From Streptomyces fulvoviolaceus (GTDB lineage Bacteria; Actinomycetota; Actinomycetes; Streptomycetales; Streptomycetaceae), in assembly GCF_000718165.1 (NCBI RefSeq), contig NZ_JOEY01000011.1, forward strand, positions 124,001 through 188,000: a DNA stretch of 64,000 nucleotides, written 5' to 3'. Shown in pieces: positions 42,645 to 51,402 of the stretch (its first letter is position 1; every line of letters begins with the position of its first letter). The position numbers and the translations under genes were made by a program. The notes beneath the pieces were generated by a model that worked only from the letters and a program-made list of their open reading frames with translations, did not search any database and was not told where the DNA came from.

Positions 42645-42990
42645 TCATGGGCGCCTGGCTGGCGGAACGAGCTCCGGGATGTCTGCACGAAGCTGCCCAC
42701 AGGCCGTTGCTGACCCCCGGCCGGCGGACAAGTGACAGGAGACCGTCCAGCCGTTCAAGCCGTGGGAGAGAGCGGTGATGAAGGCCTCTTCTCGCGGGCT
42801 TGGGCGCAGGGGCTGCCGCGTACCGGGTTGAAACTGGAGAACCGCAACAGGAGAAAGCGTCCGGTGTAGGGAGCAAGCAGATCGATCAGCGCCGCCTCAT
42901 CCTCGGGGCGCGGGTCGCAAAGAACGTAGTTCAGCCGCACCGGGCGTACCAGGCCCATACCGGCTACGTCGGGCCGACCGCGAGAACGAC
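42645..42990 (-). pseudogene. Radical SAM RlmN/Cfr-like C-terminal fragment, frameshifted
   Basis: On the minus strand the frame from ~42990 reads VRLNYVLCDPRPEDEAALID, then RFSSFNPVRGSP. The frame changes near 42820 (apparently one base lost in a run of C) and continues as REEAFITALSHGLNGWTVSC and ACGQLRADIPELVPP to a TGA at 42645-42647. This order (loop after the NYVL strand, FNPV, then late ACGQL with its Cys) resembles the C-terminal third of RlmN/Cfr-type radical SAM rRNA methyltransferases. The CxxxCxxC cluster half is missing. Family assignment is from motifs only. Confidence 0.5.
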
Positions 42991-43186
42991 GGAGCCCTGG
43001 GGGCCGGGGCCCTGCGATGTCAGTCGCCGATGTCACGAGCCCCCGGGAAGACGCGGTAGGCGGCTGCGGGCCGAGGGGGTCGCCGGCGTGGGCTGCGGTC
43101 AGCCGACCGCACGCCCCGACATCACCCGATCAGTTCAGTACCATTGTTTCCCGGCGACCGCGCCGACCTGCACCACAGGAGGCGCC

Positions 43187-44041
43187 ATGGAGACCGTGGA
43201 TCCGTCAGTGCGTCGGCGCCAGCAACGCGATCGTCAGGTGGGCAATCCGGCGGCCCTGCGTATGGGCGTGATCTGGTTCGTCCTCGGCGCCGCGGGCGCC
43301 TTCGTGCTCGGCCTCCTCGTCGCCCTGTGGTTCGACGCGCTGCGCGCGATCTCCCTCAACGCGCCGTCCGGCACCCACGTCTCCGGTGTCTCGGTCCCGC
43401 TCGTCGGCGCCGGGGTGGTCGCAGGGGCCCTCCTGGCGGGCCTGGGACTGCCGGCGGGGGCCCATCATCTCGACGGCTACCGGGCTGTACGGGGCGGCGG
43501 CGGATGGGCGCTGGCGATCGGCGTCGCCGGCTTTGCCCTGGGCGTCGCTGTCGCGGCGCGGGACTGGGTGGCGGCGGACCGCGTCGGCTGGGTGGTGACG
43601 GACTACGAGCCGCCGGAGCCCTGGGGTTGGGGGCCGTGGATCCTCTACTACGCCGACCTCTGGCTGCCGGGTCTCCTGGTCGTGCTCTCGCTGTTGCTGG
43701 TGTGGTCGGCCGTCCGGGCCCAGCGCCGCGGCGCCGCGAGCGCCGCCACCCGGGACCGGCTGCTGATCGAGGGGCTGCGGACCACCGGGACCATCAGCGA
43801 GCTGCGCATCCACTACTCCAGTGACGACTCCGGTGGGCGGCACGTCGCGGGGGCCACCGCCACGGTCACCTACGTCGACGCCGTCGGCACGCGCCGCTGG
43901 GTGACGCGCAAGTACGCCGATGCGTCCGTGCTCGTCCAGGGTGGTGCGGTGCAGGTGCTCCACGACCCTGCCCGCCCGGACGACGACGCCTCGGTGTTCG
44001 TGAGCTTCCTGCAGGAGCCGGCTGCCCTCGACTGGGTCTGA
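43187..44041 (+). CDS. Membrane protein with DUF3592-like C-terminal domain
   Basis: A 284-aa membrane protein. The ATG at 43187 follows AGGAGG. Helices are predicted at ~26-48 (GVIWFVLGAAGAFVLGLLVA), ~66-88, ~102-120 and ~160-180, with a Trp/Pro-rich outer loop (EPWGWGPWILYY). The C-terminal ~95 residues form a cytoplasmic beta domain (GLRTTGTISELRIHYSSDDS; VTRKYADASVLVQGG; VQVLHDPARPDDDASV) as in DUF3592 proteins. Function unknown. The preceding stretch 42991-43186 shows no recognisable gene. Confidence 0.78.
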   Translation: METVDPSVRRRQQRDRQVGNPAALRMGVIWFVLGAAGAFVLGLLVALWFDALRAISLNAPSGTHVSGVSVPLVGAGVVAGALLAGLGLPAGAHHLDGYRAVRGGGGWALAIGVAGFALGVAVAARDWVAADRVGWVVTDYEPPEPWGWGPWILYYADLWLPGLLVVLSLLLVWSAVRAQRRGAASAATRDRLLIEGLRTTGTISELRIHYSSDDSGGRHVAGATATVTYVDAVGTRRWVTRKYADASVLVQGGAVQVLHDPARPDDDASVFVSFLQEPAALDWV

Positions 44042-44121
44042 CGGGCAGTTCGGCGGAGCTCCGGCCGGTCAGTCACAGTGGATCGCGCCGGGCGGGCTAG
44101 TGCTGTGAGCCGTTTTCATCC

Positions 44122-44753
44122 TCACGCTGACGCGTGGTGAAGGACGAGGACGGCCTTCACGATGTTGGTGATGCGGTTGGTGCTGCAGCGGAGTCTCTGC
44201 AGCAGGCGCCAGTCCTTGAGGGTGGCCATGGCCTGTTCGCCGACGTAACGGATCTTGGCGTGGGTGGTGTTGTGACGGCGCTTCCATCGCTTGAGCGGCG
44301 GCCCCGGAAAGGCACCCGGACGGGTCCGCCGGCGCCTTGGTATGCCTTGATGCTCCTATATATGTCAGCCCAACATTTGAGGTCCGCATCGGCGAGGGCG
44401 TCGATGATCCCGTGGTGTCGGGCGGCGGTGAGGTCGTGGGTCGAGCCGGGGCAGGGCTGGCGAGGCCCAGAGGAGACGTCCGAACGGGTCGGGGAGGACC
44501 TGTGCCGAATCCGGCGGTGAGTTGGGCGTAGGTGTCACCGCACCGCAGGTGGGCGAGGGCGAGCAGAGCCTGACGTCCGGCAGGAAGGCGCCGCCACCGC
44601 GTTCCGATCTCCTGCCGCCGGGCTGTCAGTTGCCCGGTCAGGCAACCGCAAGGTGCGGCTGGACAGATCAATCGAGGACGGGTAGGCAAGCACACGAAGC
44701 TCCCTGCGGACACGGCTGATCTTGGTCGAGAACCCGTCTGCCAGGAGCTTCAT
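44122..44753 (-). pseudogene. Transposase pseudogene (HTH plus DDE_Tnp_4 type)
   Basis: Fragments of one transposase appear in three frames on the minus strand: YPSSIDLSSRTLR after an ATG at 44753; LTARRQEIGTRWRRLPAGRQ and ALAHLRCGDTYAQLTAGFG; then, after a deletion, DPFGRLLWASPAPARPT and KAYQGAGGPVRVPFRGR, ending with VLVLHHA-like code near 44122. The first catalytic Asp region is lost and several frameshifts are present, including an extra segment before KAYQGAGG. No flanking inverted repeats could be defined. It is inactive. Confidence 0.7.
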
Positions 44754-44805
44754 CGTTGCGCAGGAGTGTCCAACTCCCGCCCACCACCGCCAGCTTGGAA
44801 AATGC

Positions 44806-45594
44806 TCAATGTTTGACGCCGACCGCGCCGTACAGCGACACGGGACCGTCGCCCTCCGCCTGCTCGCCCTCCACCGGATGCCAGTCCGACAGGGACACGA
44901 TCCCCGGCTCCAGCAGGTCAAGTCCCTTGAAGAGGCGGCCCACTTCGGCGTGCGAGCGGGCGGCGAGCGTCACCCCGCTCGCCGTGTACGCCTCGATGCC
45001 GCGGCGTACGTTCTCCGGATCGAAGTCCGCCGTCAGCGCGGACAGCGCCAGGGAACTGCCCGGTGCCAGCGCGCCGACCAGCGTGTCCACCAGGTCGTGG
45101 GCGCCGTCCTCGTCGGCGATGAAGTGCAGCAGGGCGATCAGCGACAGGGCGACGGGCTGCTCGAAGTCGAGGACGGAGGCGGCCTCTTCGAGGATCCGCT
45201 CCGGCTCGCGCGCGTCGGCCTGGACGTAGTGCGTCACGCCGTCGGGGGTGCCGTGCAGCAGGGCTGCCGCGTGGGCGAGGACGATCGGGTCGTTGTCGAC
45301 GTACACGACCCGCGCCTCCGGTACGACGGACTGGGCCACCTGGTGGAGGTTGGGCTCGGTGGGGATGCCGGAGCCGATGTCGAGGAACTGCCGGATTTCC
45401 GTCTCCCGCAGCACCACCCGCGTGGCCTTCTCCATGAACCGGCGGTTGGCGCGCGCGTGCCGTGGCGCGTCCCCCTGCATCGCCGTGATCTGCCGGCCGA
45501 GTTCCTCGTCGACCGGGTAGTTGTCCTTGCCGCCGAGGAACCAGTCGTACACCCGGGCCGGGTGTGGCCTGGTCGTGTCGATGCGCCCGGTCAC
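44806..45594 (-). CDS. SAM-dependent methyltransferase (DUF574 family), second copy
   Basis: A 262-aa DUF574/Methyltransf_19 protein. GTG 45594 was chosen because GAGGAG lies 7 bases upstream and the family opening TGRIDTTRPHPARVYDWFLG follows at once. Further landmarks are GGKDNYPVDEELGRQI, RQFLDIGSGIPT (SAM motif I), ARVVYVDNDPIVLAHA and QPVALSLIALLHFI. It is a paralogue of 27838-28650 with clearly different side chains throughout, so not a recent duplicate. Substrate unknown. The transposase remnant ends 52 bases downstream in genome order. Confidence 0.88.
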   Translation of the reverse strand: MTGRIDTTRPHPARVYDWFLGGKDNYPVDEELGRQITAMQGDAPRHARANRRFMEKATRVVLRETEIRQFLDIGSGIPTEPNLHQVAQSVVPEARVVYVDNDPIVLAHAAALLHGTPDGVTHYVQADAREPERILEEAASVLDFEQPVALSLIALLHFIADEDGAHDLVDTLVGALAPGSSLALSALTADFDPENVRRGIEAYTASGVTLAARSHAEVGRLFKGLDLLEPGIVSLSDWHPVEGEQAEGDGPVSLYGAVGVKH

Positions 45595-45706
45595 GGGGAT
45601 GCTCCTCTGCTCGGCGGACGGTGCGATCCGCGAGCAGTGTTGCACGATCATCCGGCGCGGCAGAGACGGTCTTCGGCCACCTGTTTCTCGGTCGACTCCC
45701 GCCCTG

Positions 45707-46039
45707 CTACGGCCTGAGCGGGTCGTGTCCGATCGTCATCAGCAGGTGCCGGCTGCCGGTCTCCCCGGCCGCCGGCTCGTTCTCCACGTCGGCCAGTTCG
45801 GTGACGGTGTCCACGACCCGGTACATCGTGCTGACGTCGTCGTCGGTGAGGTCCGTGCGCCGCTTCTGCAGGATCGCCAGGACGTGCTGCCCGGTGGCCG
45901 TGCCCGCCCGCTCCGGCAGTGTCTCCGCGTGCTCGTCGGCGTCGCGGACCCGCAGCCAGGCGGCCAGTTCCTGCGAGGTCATGTTCACCACGCGGTGGAA
46001 GTCCTCCCACAGCGCGTCGAGTTCGAGGGCGTCGGTCAT
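45707..46039 (-). CDS. DUF3140 family protein
   Basis: A 110-aa acidic, mostly helical protein. The opening ALWEDFHRVVNMTSQELAAW and the middle GQHVLAILQKRRTDLTDDDV match DUF3140, a small family of actinobacteria and fungi that may bind nucleic acid. No catalytic residues are seen. It lies 39 bases downstream of dps in the same direction and could be a stress-induced partner, since DUF3140 genes often accompany stress genes; that is inference. Confidence 0.75.
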   Translation of the reverse strand: MTDALELDALWEDFHRVVNMTSQELAAWLRVRDADEHAETLPERAGTATGQHVLAILQKRRTDLTDDDVSTMYRVVDTVTELADVENEPAAGETGSRHLLMTIGHDPLRP

Positions 46040-46078
46040 CCCGTGCCCCTTTCCGTACGTGCCGGTGCGGATCCGGTG

Positions 46079-46561
46079 TCAGCGATCCTTGGGCCAGTTC
46101 TCCGCGTCGAACATCCAGCGCTGCTTCTCCAGTTCCGCGGTGACGGAGATCAGCAGGTCCTGGGTGACCGGATCGGCCTTGTCGGTCGCCTCGATGCGCT
46201 CGCGCAGCCGTCCGATGGCCGTCTCCAAAGACTCGACCATCACCTCGACGACCTCGGTGTCCCGCACCCAGCCGTCCTTCGGCGCGGGCAGCGTGAACGC
46301 GGACGCGATGGTCTCGGGCCGGCCGTCGGGCGGCAGGCCGAGCGCGGCGGCGCGCTCCGCGACCGTGTCGGAGAACTCGCGGGCGGCCGAGACCACCTCG
46401 TCGAGCTGCAGATGGATCGACCGGAAGCGCGGCCCCACGAGGTTCCAGTGGGCCTGCTTCCCGATCAGGGAGAGCCCCAGAAGATCCACCAGGGTGCTCT
46501 GCAGCGCATCCCCGACGACCTGACGGGCGGGCTCCGGAAGCGTGCTCTTCACGACAGTCAT
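46079..46561 (-). CDS. dps: Dps-like ferritin-family DNA-protection protein
   Basis: A 160-aa four-helix ferritin-like protein. The Dps ferroxidase-site signature lies at residues ~38-62: KQAHWNLVGPRFRSIHLQLD with His and Asp/Glu ligands, followed by DEVVSAAREFSDTVAERAAA. A C-terminal helix contains TAELEKQRWMFDAENW. Dps dodecamers oxidise and store iron and bind DNA under oxidative or starvation stress. The start at 46561 has GGAGGAG upstream. Probably in one transcript with DUF3140. Confidence 0.92.
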   Translation of the reverse strand: MTVVKSTLPEPARQVVGDALQSTLVDLLGLSLIGKQAHWNLVGPRFRSIHLQLDEVVSAAREFSDTVAERAAALGLPPDGRPETIASAFTLPAPKDGWVRDTEVVEVMVESLETAIGRLRERIEATDKADPVTQDLLISVTAELEKQRWMFDAENWPKDR

Positions 46562-46649
46562 ACGGTGCTCCTCCTTCTGGTCCGTGCGGTCGCGGGTGCC
46601 CAGGGCGAACCGGTGCAAACACGGCGCCCCTACGGACCCGCGGGCGGCC

Positions 46650-47459
46650 TCAGTTCCCGAGGGCACCGTCCAGGAAGCGTGTGACGTGCGCGAAGACCTC
46701 TGCCTTGTTCGTCTCGTTGAACACCTCGTGCCGGGCACCCGCGTAGATCCGCTCGGTGAGCCTGCGGCCGCGCAGTTCCTCGATGCCGGAACGGCTTCCG
46801 GCGAGCGGCACCAGCCGGTCGTCGTCGCCGTGCAGCCACAGCAGCGGGAGGTCGGCGACATCTCCGCCTTTGGAGACTGTCTGCAGGGTCCGCGCGAATG
46901 CCGCCACCGTGGGCCGCTTCATCGGCCCGTGCCAGACCAGCGGATCCGCCGTGTACGCCGCACCCACCTCCGGGTCGCGTGAGAGCGAGGCCGGGCTGAT
47001 GGGCGTGTCGGGGATCTCGTCGAGGGCCAGCAGCTTCCACGGCAGCTCCCAGGTGCCGATCACCGGCCCGGACAGCACGAGCGCGGTGAGCTCGTCGCCG
47101 TACCGCTGCGCGTAGCGGGCCGCGATCAGGCCGCCCATGGAGTGGCCGACCATGACGACGGGGAGGCCGGGGTGTGCGGTCCGGGCCAGCCCGGCCACCG
47201 CGTGCACATCGGTGACCACGTCCTCGAAGTCCTCGATCAGCACCCGCTCGCCCGCGGACTTCCCATGGCCCGTGTGATCGGGCCCGAAGACGGCCGCACC
47301 GTGCGCCACGAGGACGTCCGCGAGCTCTTCGTACCGGCCGATGTGCTCTCCGTACCCGTGCACCACGAGAGCCACGTACCGCGGCCGTTCGTTCGGCCAT
47401 TCGCGGACGGTGATCGAGCCGCACGTCCCTGTGAGGACGTGTTCGCGGGCCTCGGCCAT
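46650..47459 (-). CDS. Alpha/beta hydrolase (monoacylglycerol lipase-like)
   Basis: A 269-aa serine hydrolase of the Hydrolase_4 family. The oxyanion-hole segment is VALVVHGYGEHIGRY (~31), the nucleophile Ser is in VVMVGHSMGGLIAAR (~105), the Asp in LLWLHGDDDRLVP (~212) and the His in AGARHEVFNETN (~243). There is no signal peptide, so it acts on cytoplasmic or membrane-inner-face acylglycerol esters. It faces away from the thiolase gene, with a palindrome between them that could control both genes. Confidence 0.9.
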   Translation of the reverse strand: MAEAREHVLTGTCGSITVREWPNERPRYVALVVHGYGEHIGRYEELADVLVAHGAAVFGPDHTGHGKSAGERVLIEDFEDVVTDVHAVAGLARTAHPGLPVVMVGHSMGGLIAARYAQRYGDELTALVLSGPVIGTWELPWKLLALDEIPDTPISPASLSRDPEVGAAYTADPLVWHGPMKRPTVAAFARTLQTVSKGGDVADLPLLWLHGDDDRLVPLAGSRSGIEELRGRRLTERIYAGARHEVFNETNKAEVFAHVTRFLDGALGN

Positions 47460-47533
47460 GTCTCCTCCAGCTGCGTCGGTGAAGGCTCCCGGGATCTTCC
47501 CAGGGATCCGAAAGGCGGTCTACAGTCCGAAAC

Positions 47534-47544
47534 TAGCAGTGCTA
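47534..47544. promoter_or_regulatory. Perfect palindrome between lipase and thiolase genes
   Basis: TAGCA-G-TGCTA is a perfect inverted repeat in an AT-rich spot of a GC-rich gap, 75 bases upstream of the lipase gene and 89 upstream of the thiolase start. The wider stretch AACTAGCAGTGCTAATT is nearly symmetrical. Size and place fit a MarR- or TetR-type operator acting on both divergent genes. No regulator gene is adjacent. Confidence 0.45.
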
Positions 47545-47569
47545 ATTAATGGCCCGTCCCCGGGCCGTG

Positions 47570-47617
47570 TCGCTCTGTCGCTCTGTCGGTCTGTTGCTCT
47601 GTCGGTCTGTTGCTCTG
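47570..47617 (+). repeat. Tandem octamer repeat upstream of thiolase
   Basis: Six consecutive 8-base units of the form T[CT]GCTCTG or TCGGTCTG fill 47570-47617, ending just before the GAGGAG ribosome site of the thiolase gene. The repeats lie in the probable leader. Units 3-6 alternate TCGGTCTG and TTGCTCTG, indicating a 16-base duplication on top of the 8-base one. Confidence 0.85.
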
Positions 47618-47632
47618 TCGAGGAGTCCTGTC

Positions 47633-48820
47633 GTGCGTCCCGTCCACTTCGCGGCCGCCCGCCGCACGCCCATCGGCAAGCTCCGTGGTGCCCTGTCCGC
47701 CGTACGCCCCGACGACCTGGCCGCCGCCGTGATCCGCGGCCTGGTCGCCGACGTGCCCGCGCTCGACCCGGAGCGTATCGACGACGTCTACTGGGGCGCC
47801 GCCAACCAGGCCGGTGAGGACAACCGCAACGTCGCCCGCATGGCCGCGCTGCTCGCGGGCCTCCCCGAATCCGTGCCCGGCGCCACGGTCAACCGGCTGT
47901 GCGCCTCCGGGCTTGAGGCGGTGACGACCGCGGCCCGTACCATCGCCGCCGGCGAGGCCGACATCGTGCTCGCGGGCGGCTCCGAGTCGATGAGCCGCGC
48001 CCCCTTCGTGCTGCCCCGCCCCGACGAGGCCCTCCCGCACCGCATGGAGACCGTCGACACCCGGCTCGGCTGGCGTCTGGTCAACCCGGCGATGAAGGTA
48101 CTCCACGGTCTGCTGCCCATGGGCGAGACCGCGGAGGAGGTCGCCGAGCGCTACGGCATCCCCCGCGAACGGCAGGACGAGTTCGCGCTGCGCAGCCACC
48201 AACTGGCCGCCGAGGCACGGAAGAACGGCCACTTCGACGACGAACTCCTGCCGGTGCGGCGCCCGGACGGCGTGACCTTCGACAGTGACGAGTGCATCCG
48301 CGAGGACACCTCTTACGAGAAACTGGCGCGGCTGAAGCCGGTCTTCCGCGTGGCCGGCACGGTCACGGCGGGCAACGCCTCGCCGATGAACGACGGCGCG
48401 GCCGGACTCCTCCTGGTCAGCGAAGAGGCCCTGAACGAACTGGGGTTGGAGTCCCTGGGCCGCTATGTCGCCGGCGCCTCGGCCGGCGTCCACCCCGACG
48501 TGATGGGCATCGGTCCGGTACCCGCCACCCGCAAGGCGCTGGCGCGCGTCGGCTGGAGCGTCGCCGACATCGAGGAGGCGGAGTTCAACGAGGCCTTCGC
48601 GGCCCAGGCCCTCGCCTGCGTGGCCGAGCTCGGCATCGCCCCGGACCTCGTCAACCCGAGCGGCGGAGCGATCGCCCTCGGCCATCCCCTGGGCTGCTCG
48701 GGCGCCCGCATCCTCACGACCCTGCTGCACCGGATGCGGCGGACGGGGGCGGCGCGGGGCTTGGCGACGATGTGTGTCGGGGTGGGGCAGGGGAGCGCAG
48801 TGCTGATCGAGCGGCACTAG
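47633..48820 (+). CDS. Thiolase (acetyl-CoA acyltransferase)
   Basis: A 395-aa degradative-type thiolase that cleaves 3-oxoacyl-CoA with CoA (beta-oxidation or the last step of beta-ketoadipate-type pathways). The nucleophile Cys is in [13 protein letters not shown] (~89), the middle signature [11 protein letters not shown] holds the Asn-Glu pair (~320), the His is in [16 protein letters not shown] (~350; the second active Cys would be in the C-terminal [12 protein letters not shown], ~381). The GTG at 47633 follows GAGGAG and gives the normal family start [18 protein letters not shown]. Octamer repeats fill the leader. Confidence 0.93.
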   Translation: MRPVHFAAARRTPIGKLRGALSAVRPDDLAAAVIRGLVADVPALDPERIDDVYWGAANQAGEDNRNVARMAALLAGLPESVPGATVNRLCASGLEAVTTAARTIAAGEADIVLAGGSESMSRAPFVLPRPDEALPHRMETVDTRLGWRLVNPAMKVLHGLLPMGETAEEVAERYGIPRERQDEFALRSHQLAAEARKNGHFDDELLPVRRPDGVTFDSDECIREDTSYEKLARLKPVFRVAGTVTAGNASPMNDGAAGLLLVSEEALNELGLESLGRYVAGASAGVHPDVMGIGPVPATRKALARVGWSVADIEEAEFNEAFAAQALACVAELGIAPDLVNPSGGAIALGHPLGCSGARILTTLLHRMRRTGAARGLATMCVGVGQGSAVLIERH

Positions 48821-48900
48821 GGCAACTTCGCAGTGCCGGCCCACGGCATTCCAGCCCGTCCGGCGTTTGAGGACGAAGCCCCTTCAGGGCCGAAGCGGGG

Positions 48901-48924
48901 GTCCGGGGGCGACAGCCCCCGGAC
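48901..48924. terminator. Perfect hairpin within a widespread Streptomyces intergenic repeat
   Basis: GTCCGGGGGC-GACA-GCCCCCGGAC: a 10-base perfect stem with a 4-base loop, 80 bases after the thiolase stop. It lies in a longer intergenic stretch (about 48840-48930) beginning CCAGCCCGTCCGGCGTTTGA, a pattern I recognise as common between genes in Streptomyces. No T-run follows, so termination would be of the GC-hairpin type usual in this genus. Confidence 0.6.
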
Positions 48925-49004
48925 GACGGCACCTGTCCCAACAGGACCACTCGGCGAGACGCGACTTACAGAACCGGTTAGCTGCACCTAGCATCGGTCT
49001 CCGC

Positions 49005-49778
49005 ATGAACACGATGACGCTCTGGCACATATCAGGTTGGGAGTTCGCCGCGCTGGCCGCCGCGGCGCTGCTCGTCGGCTTCTCCAAGACGGCCGTGAGC
49101 GGGGCCAACACGGTCAGCCTCGCGATCTTCGCAGCGGTCCTGCCCGCCCGCGCCTCCACCGGCGTACTGCTCCCCATTCTGATCGCGGGGGACGTGCTCG
49201 CGGTCCTCACCTACCGGCGGCACGCGCACTGGCCCACGCTGTGGCGGCTGTTCCCGGCGGTAGCGGTGGGCGTGCTCGCCGGCACGCTCTTCCTGGTCTG
49301 GGCGGACGACGGGATGGTACGGACGTCGATCGGAGCCATCCTGCTGCTGATGGCCGGAGTGACGATGTGGCGCCGCCGAACGGCCGACGCGGACGAGGAA
49401 CCGGACTCGGTCGCCACCCGGACGGGCCGCGTCAAGGCACGTTCCTACGGCGTCCTCGGCGGCTTCACGACCATGGTCGCCAACGCCGGTGGCCCCGTGA
49501 TGTCCATGTACCTCCTGTCGGCGGGCTTCCGGAAGCTCGGCTTCCTGGGGACCTCGGCCTTCTTCTTCCTGATCGTCAACGTGTCCAAGGTGCCCTTCAG
49601 CGCGGGCCTCGGTCTGATCGACGGCAACTCGCTGCTCCTTGACGCCGCACTCGTGGTGTTCGTCGTGCCCGGCGCGTTCATCGGCAAATGGGCTGTGAAC
49701 CGGATCAACCAGCGATTGTTCGAGCAACTCGTGATCGCGGCGACGGTCGTCGGCGGGCTGCAGCTGCTATTGCGATAG
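49005..49778 (+). CDS. TauE/SafE-family membrane transporter
   Basis: A 257-aa integral membrane protein with about eight helices in two related halves, the TauE/SafE layout (sulfite, sulfonate or other anion export). The first half carries LLVGFSKTAVSGANTVSLAI (~22-41), the typical GxxK-GxG conserved loop; the second half has YGVLGGFTTMVANAGGPVMS (~145-165), the matching conserved loop. The substrate is not evident from neighbours. It converges on the HAD phosphatase gene with a 12-base overlap. Confidence 0.87.
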   Translation: MNTMTLWHISGWEFAALAAAALLVGFSKTAVSGANTVSLAIFAAVLPARASTGVLLPILIAGDVLAVLTYRRHAHWPTLWRLFPAVAVGVLAGTLFLVWADDGMVRTSIGAILLLMAGVTMWRRRTADADEEPDSVATRTGRVKARSYGVLGGFTTMVANAGGPVMSMYLLSAGFRKLGFLGTSAFFFLIVNVSKVPFSAGLGLIDGNSLLLDAALVVFVVPGAFIGKWAVNRINQRLFEQLVIAATVVGGLQLLLR

Positions 49779-50567
49779 GCCCAGCAGCGCCGGCAGGTCC
49801 GCGAAGGACTCGATCACATGGTCGGGCGTGCCACTGGCGGCCCGGTGGGCCTCGGGCAGGTACTTGCCGGTCTTCACCAGCACCCCGGTGACACCGGCGC
49901 GCTGCGCCGCCAGTACGTCGGACTCGATGTCGTCGCCCACCATCACGGCCTCGTCCGCGCCCACCCCGAGCCGGGCCAGTGCCGCCCCGAAGAAGGCGGG
50001 CGACGGCTTGCCCGTCACCTCCGCCTCCGTCCGCGCGGCCTTCTCCAAGCCGGCCAGGAACGCACCCGCGTCGAGCTGCAGCCCGTCCTCGGTACGCCAG
50101 TACAGATTGCGGTGCATCGCCACCAGCCGGGCCCCGCGCTGAAGGTGCCCGAAGGCCCGGTTCAGCGCCGCGTAGTCGAACTCGGGACCGGCACCGCCGA
50201 CGATCACGACATCCGGGACGGTGTCGGTGTCGTCCTCGGCGAGAAGGTCGATGCCTCCGAGATCCTCCCGTACGTCCCCGCTGTTCAGCACGGCACACCG
50301 TGCCCCCGGACAGCGCTCGGCGAGATACGCGGCGGTGACCGCCGGCGCGGTCAGGACGTCGTCCGCGGTCACCGGAAACCCCGCGTCCGCCAGCGTCGAG
50401 GCGATCGAGGCCCGCGTCCGCGAAGTGGTGTTGGTGACCAGCGCGACGCCCAGCCCGGACGCGCGGATCTCCCGCAGCGCCTCGACCGCACCCGGCAGCG
50501 GCTGCCACGAGACGGTGAGGACCCCGTCGATGTCGATCAGGACTGCGCGCACGGACACGGATTCCAT
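49767..50567 (-). CDS. HAD-IIA family phosphatase (NagD/LHPP-like)
   Basis: A 266-aa haloacid-dehalogenase-fold hydrolase. Motif I is VLIDIDGVLTVSW (~8-20, nucleophile Asp and acid Asp), motif II is VALVTNTTSRTRAS (~41), motif III Lys is in EVTGKPSPAFFG (~187), and motif IV is AVMVGDDIESDVLAAQ (~205). The C2-type cap and length fit the HAD-IIA group, which hydrolyses small phosphates such as phosphoglycolate or nucleotides. ATG 50567 was taken as start. It is divergent from cobK. Confidence 0.87.
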   Translation of the reverse strand: MESVSVRAVLIDIDGVLTVSWQPLPGAVEALREIRASGLGVALVTNTTSRTRASIASTLADAGFPVTADDVLTAPAVTAAYLAERCPGARCAVLNSGDVREDLGGIDLLAEDDTDTVPDVVIVGGAGPEFDYAALNRAFGHLQRGARLVAMHRNLYWRTEDGLQLDAGAFLAGLEKAARTEAEVTGKPSPAFFGAALARLGVGADEAVMVGDDIESDVLAAQRAGVTGVLVKTGKYLPEAHRAASGTPDHVIESFADLPALLGLSQ

Positions 50568-50655
50568 GGATGGACGATAACCAGCGACGAGCGCGTACGC
50601 CGGTCCGTACACCCGGCGTGCCGCCCCCCGCCCGTGACCTCGTACGCTACGCGCC

Positions 50656-51402
50656 ATGTCCCCCCACGTCCTGATCCTCGGCGGCACCACCGAGGCTCGT
50701 GAACTGGCCGCCGCGCTCACGGTACGCCCCGGATTTCGCGTCACCACCTCCCTCGCGGGGCGCGTGACCCGGCCGGGAGCGGTCACGGGGGACGTACGGA
50801 TCGGGGGCTTCGGCGGCGCGGAGGGCCTGGCCGACTGGCTGCGCGAGGAGCGCGTGGACGCCCTGGTCGACGCCACACACCCTTTCGCCCAGGCGATCAC
50901 CGCGAACGCGGCCCGCGCCGCCGCGGCGACCGGCGTGCCCTCGGTGGTACTGCGCCGCCCCGGCTGGCAGCCCGGCCCCCAGGACCGATGGCACCTGGTC
51001 GACTCCCTGAACGAGGCCGCCGACCTGCTGCCGAGGCTCGGCCGACGGGTGTTCCTCACCACGGGCCGCCTGGAACTCGCCGCCTTCGCCCACCTGACGG
51101 ACCTGCACTTCGTCGTGAGGTCGGTCGAACTGCCCGAGCCACCGATGCCGCCGCACACCGAAGTCCTCCTGGCCCGCGGCCCGTTCACGGTCGCCGATGA
51201 GTCCGCGCTCCTCTACGACCACTGCATCGACGTACTGGTGACCAAGGACAGCGGGGGAGAGGCCACGGCCGCCAAACTCACGGCTGCCCGCGAACTGGCC
51301 CTGCCCGTAGTGGTCGTACGGCGTCCGTCCCTGCCGGGTGGCGTGACCGCGGTGCCCGACGTGGCCGGGGTCGAGGCGTGGCTCGGCCTCAACCTGCCGT
51401 GA
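50656..51402 (+). CDS. cobK: Precorrin-6A reductase
   Basis: A 248-aa enzyme of cobalamin ring synthesis that reduces precorrin-6A to precorrin-6B with NADPH. Typical CobK features are the opening HVLILGGTTEARELAAALT, FGGAEGLADWLRE, the conserved VDALVDATHPFAQAITANA (~70), the FLTTGR segment (~135), and VTKDSGGEATAAKLTAAREL (~195). Its length is normal. The preceding-step enzyme CobF is encoded 3.4 kb away on the other strand; the two are not in one transcript. The 3' end overlaps the zinc-ribbon gene by 14 bases. Confidence 0.92.
   Translation: MSPHVLILGGTTEARELAAALTVRPGFRVTTSLAGRVTRPGAVTGDVRIGGFGGAEGLADWLREERVDALVDATHPFAQAITANAARAAAATGVPSVVLRRPGWQPGPQDRWHLVDSLNEAADLLPRLGRRVFLTTGRLELAAFAHLTDLHFVVRSVELPEPPMPPHTEVLLARGPFTVADESALLYDHCIDVLVTKDSGGEATAAKLTAARELALPVVVVRRPSLPGGVTAVPDVAGVEAWLGLNLP

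Noticed and set aside
47530..47550. Possible CIRCE heat-shock element (AGTGCTAA half site)
   Set aside because: CIRCE needs TTAGCACTC-N9-GAGTGCTAA. Only part of the right half is present and the symmetric partner is directly adjacent, so it is a different palindrome.
50568..50655. Cobalamin riboswitch ahead of cobK
   Set aside because: The gap is only 88 bases and lacks a B12-box-like stretch; there is no room for the aptamer.
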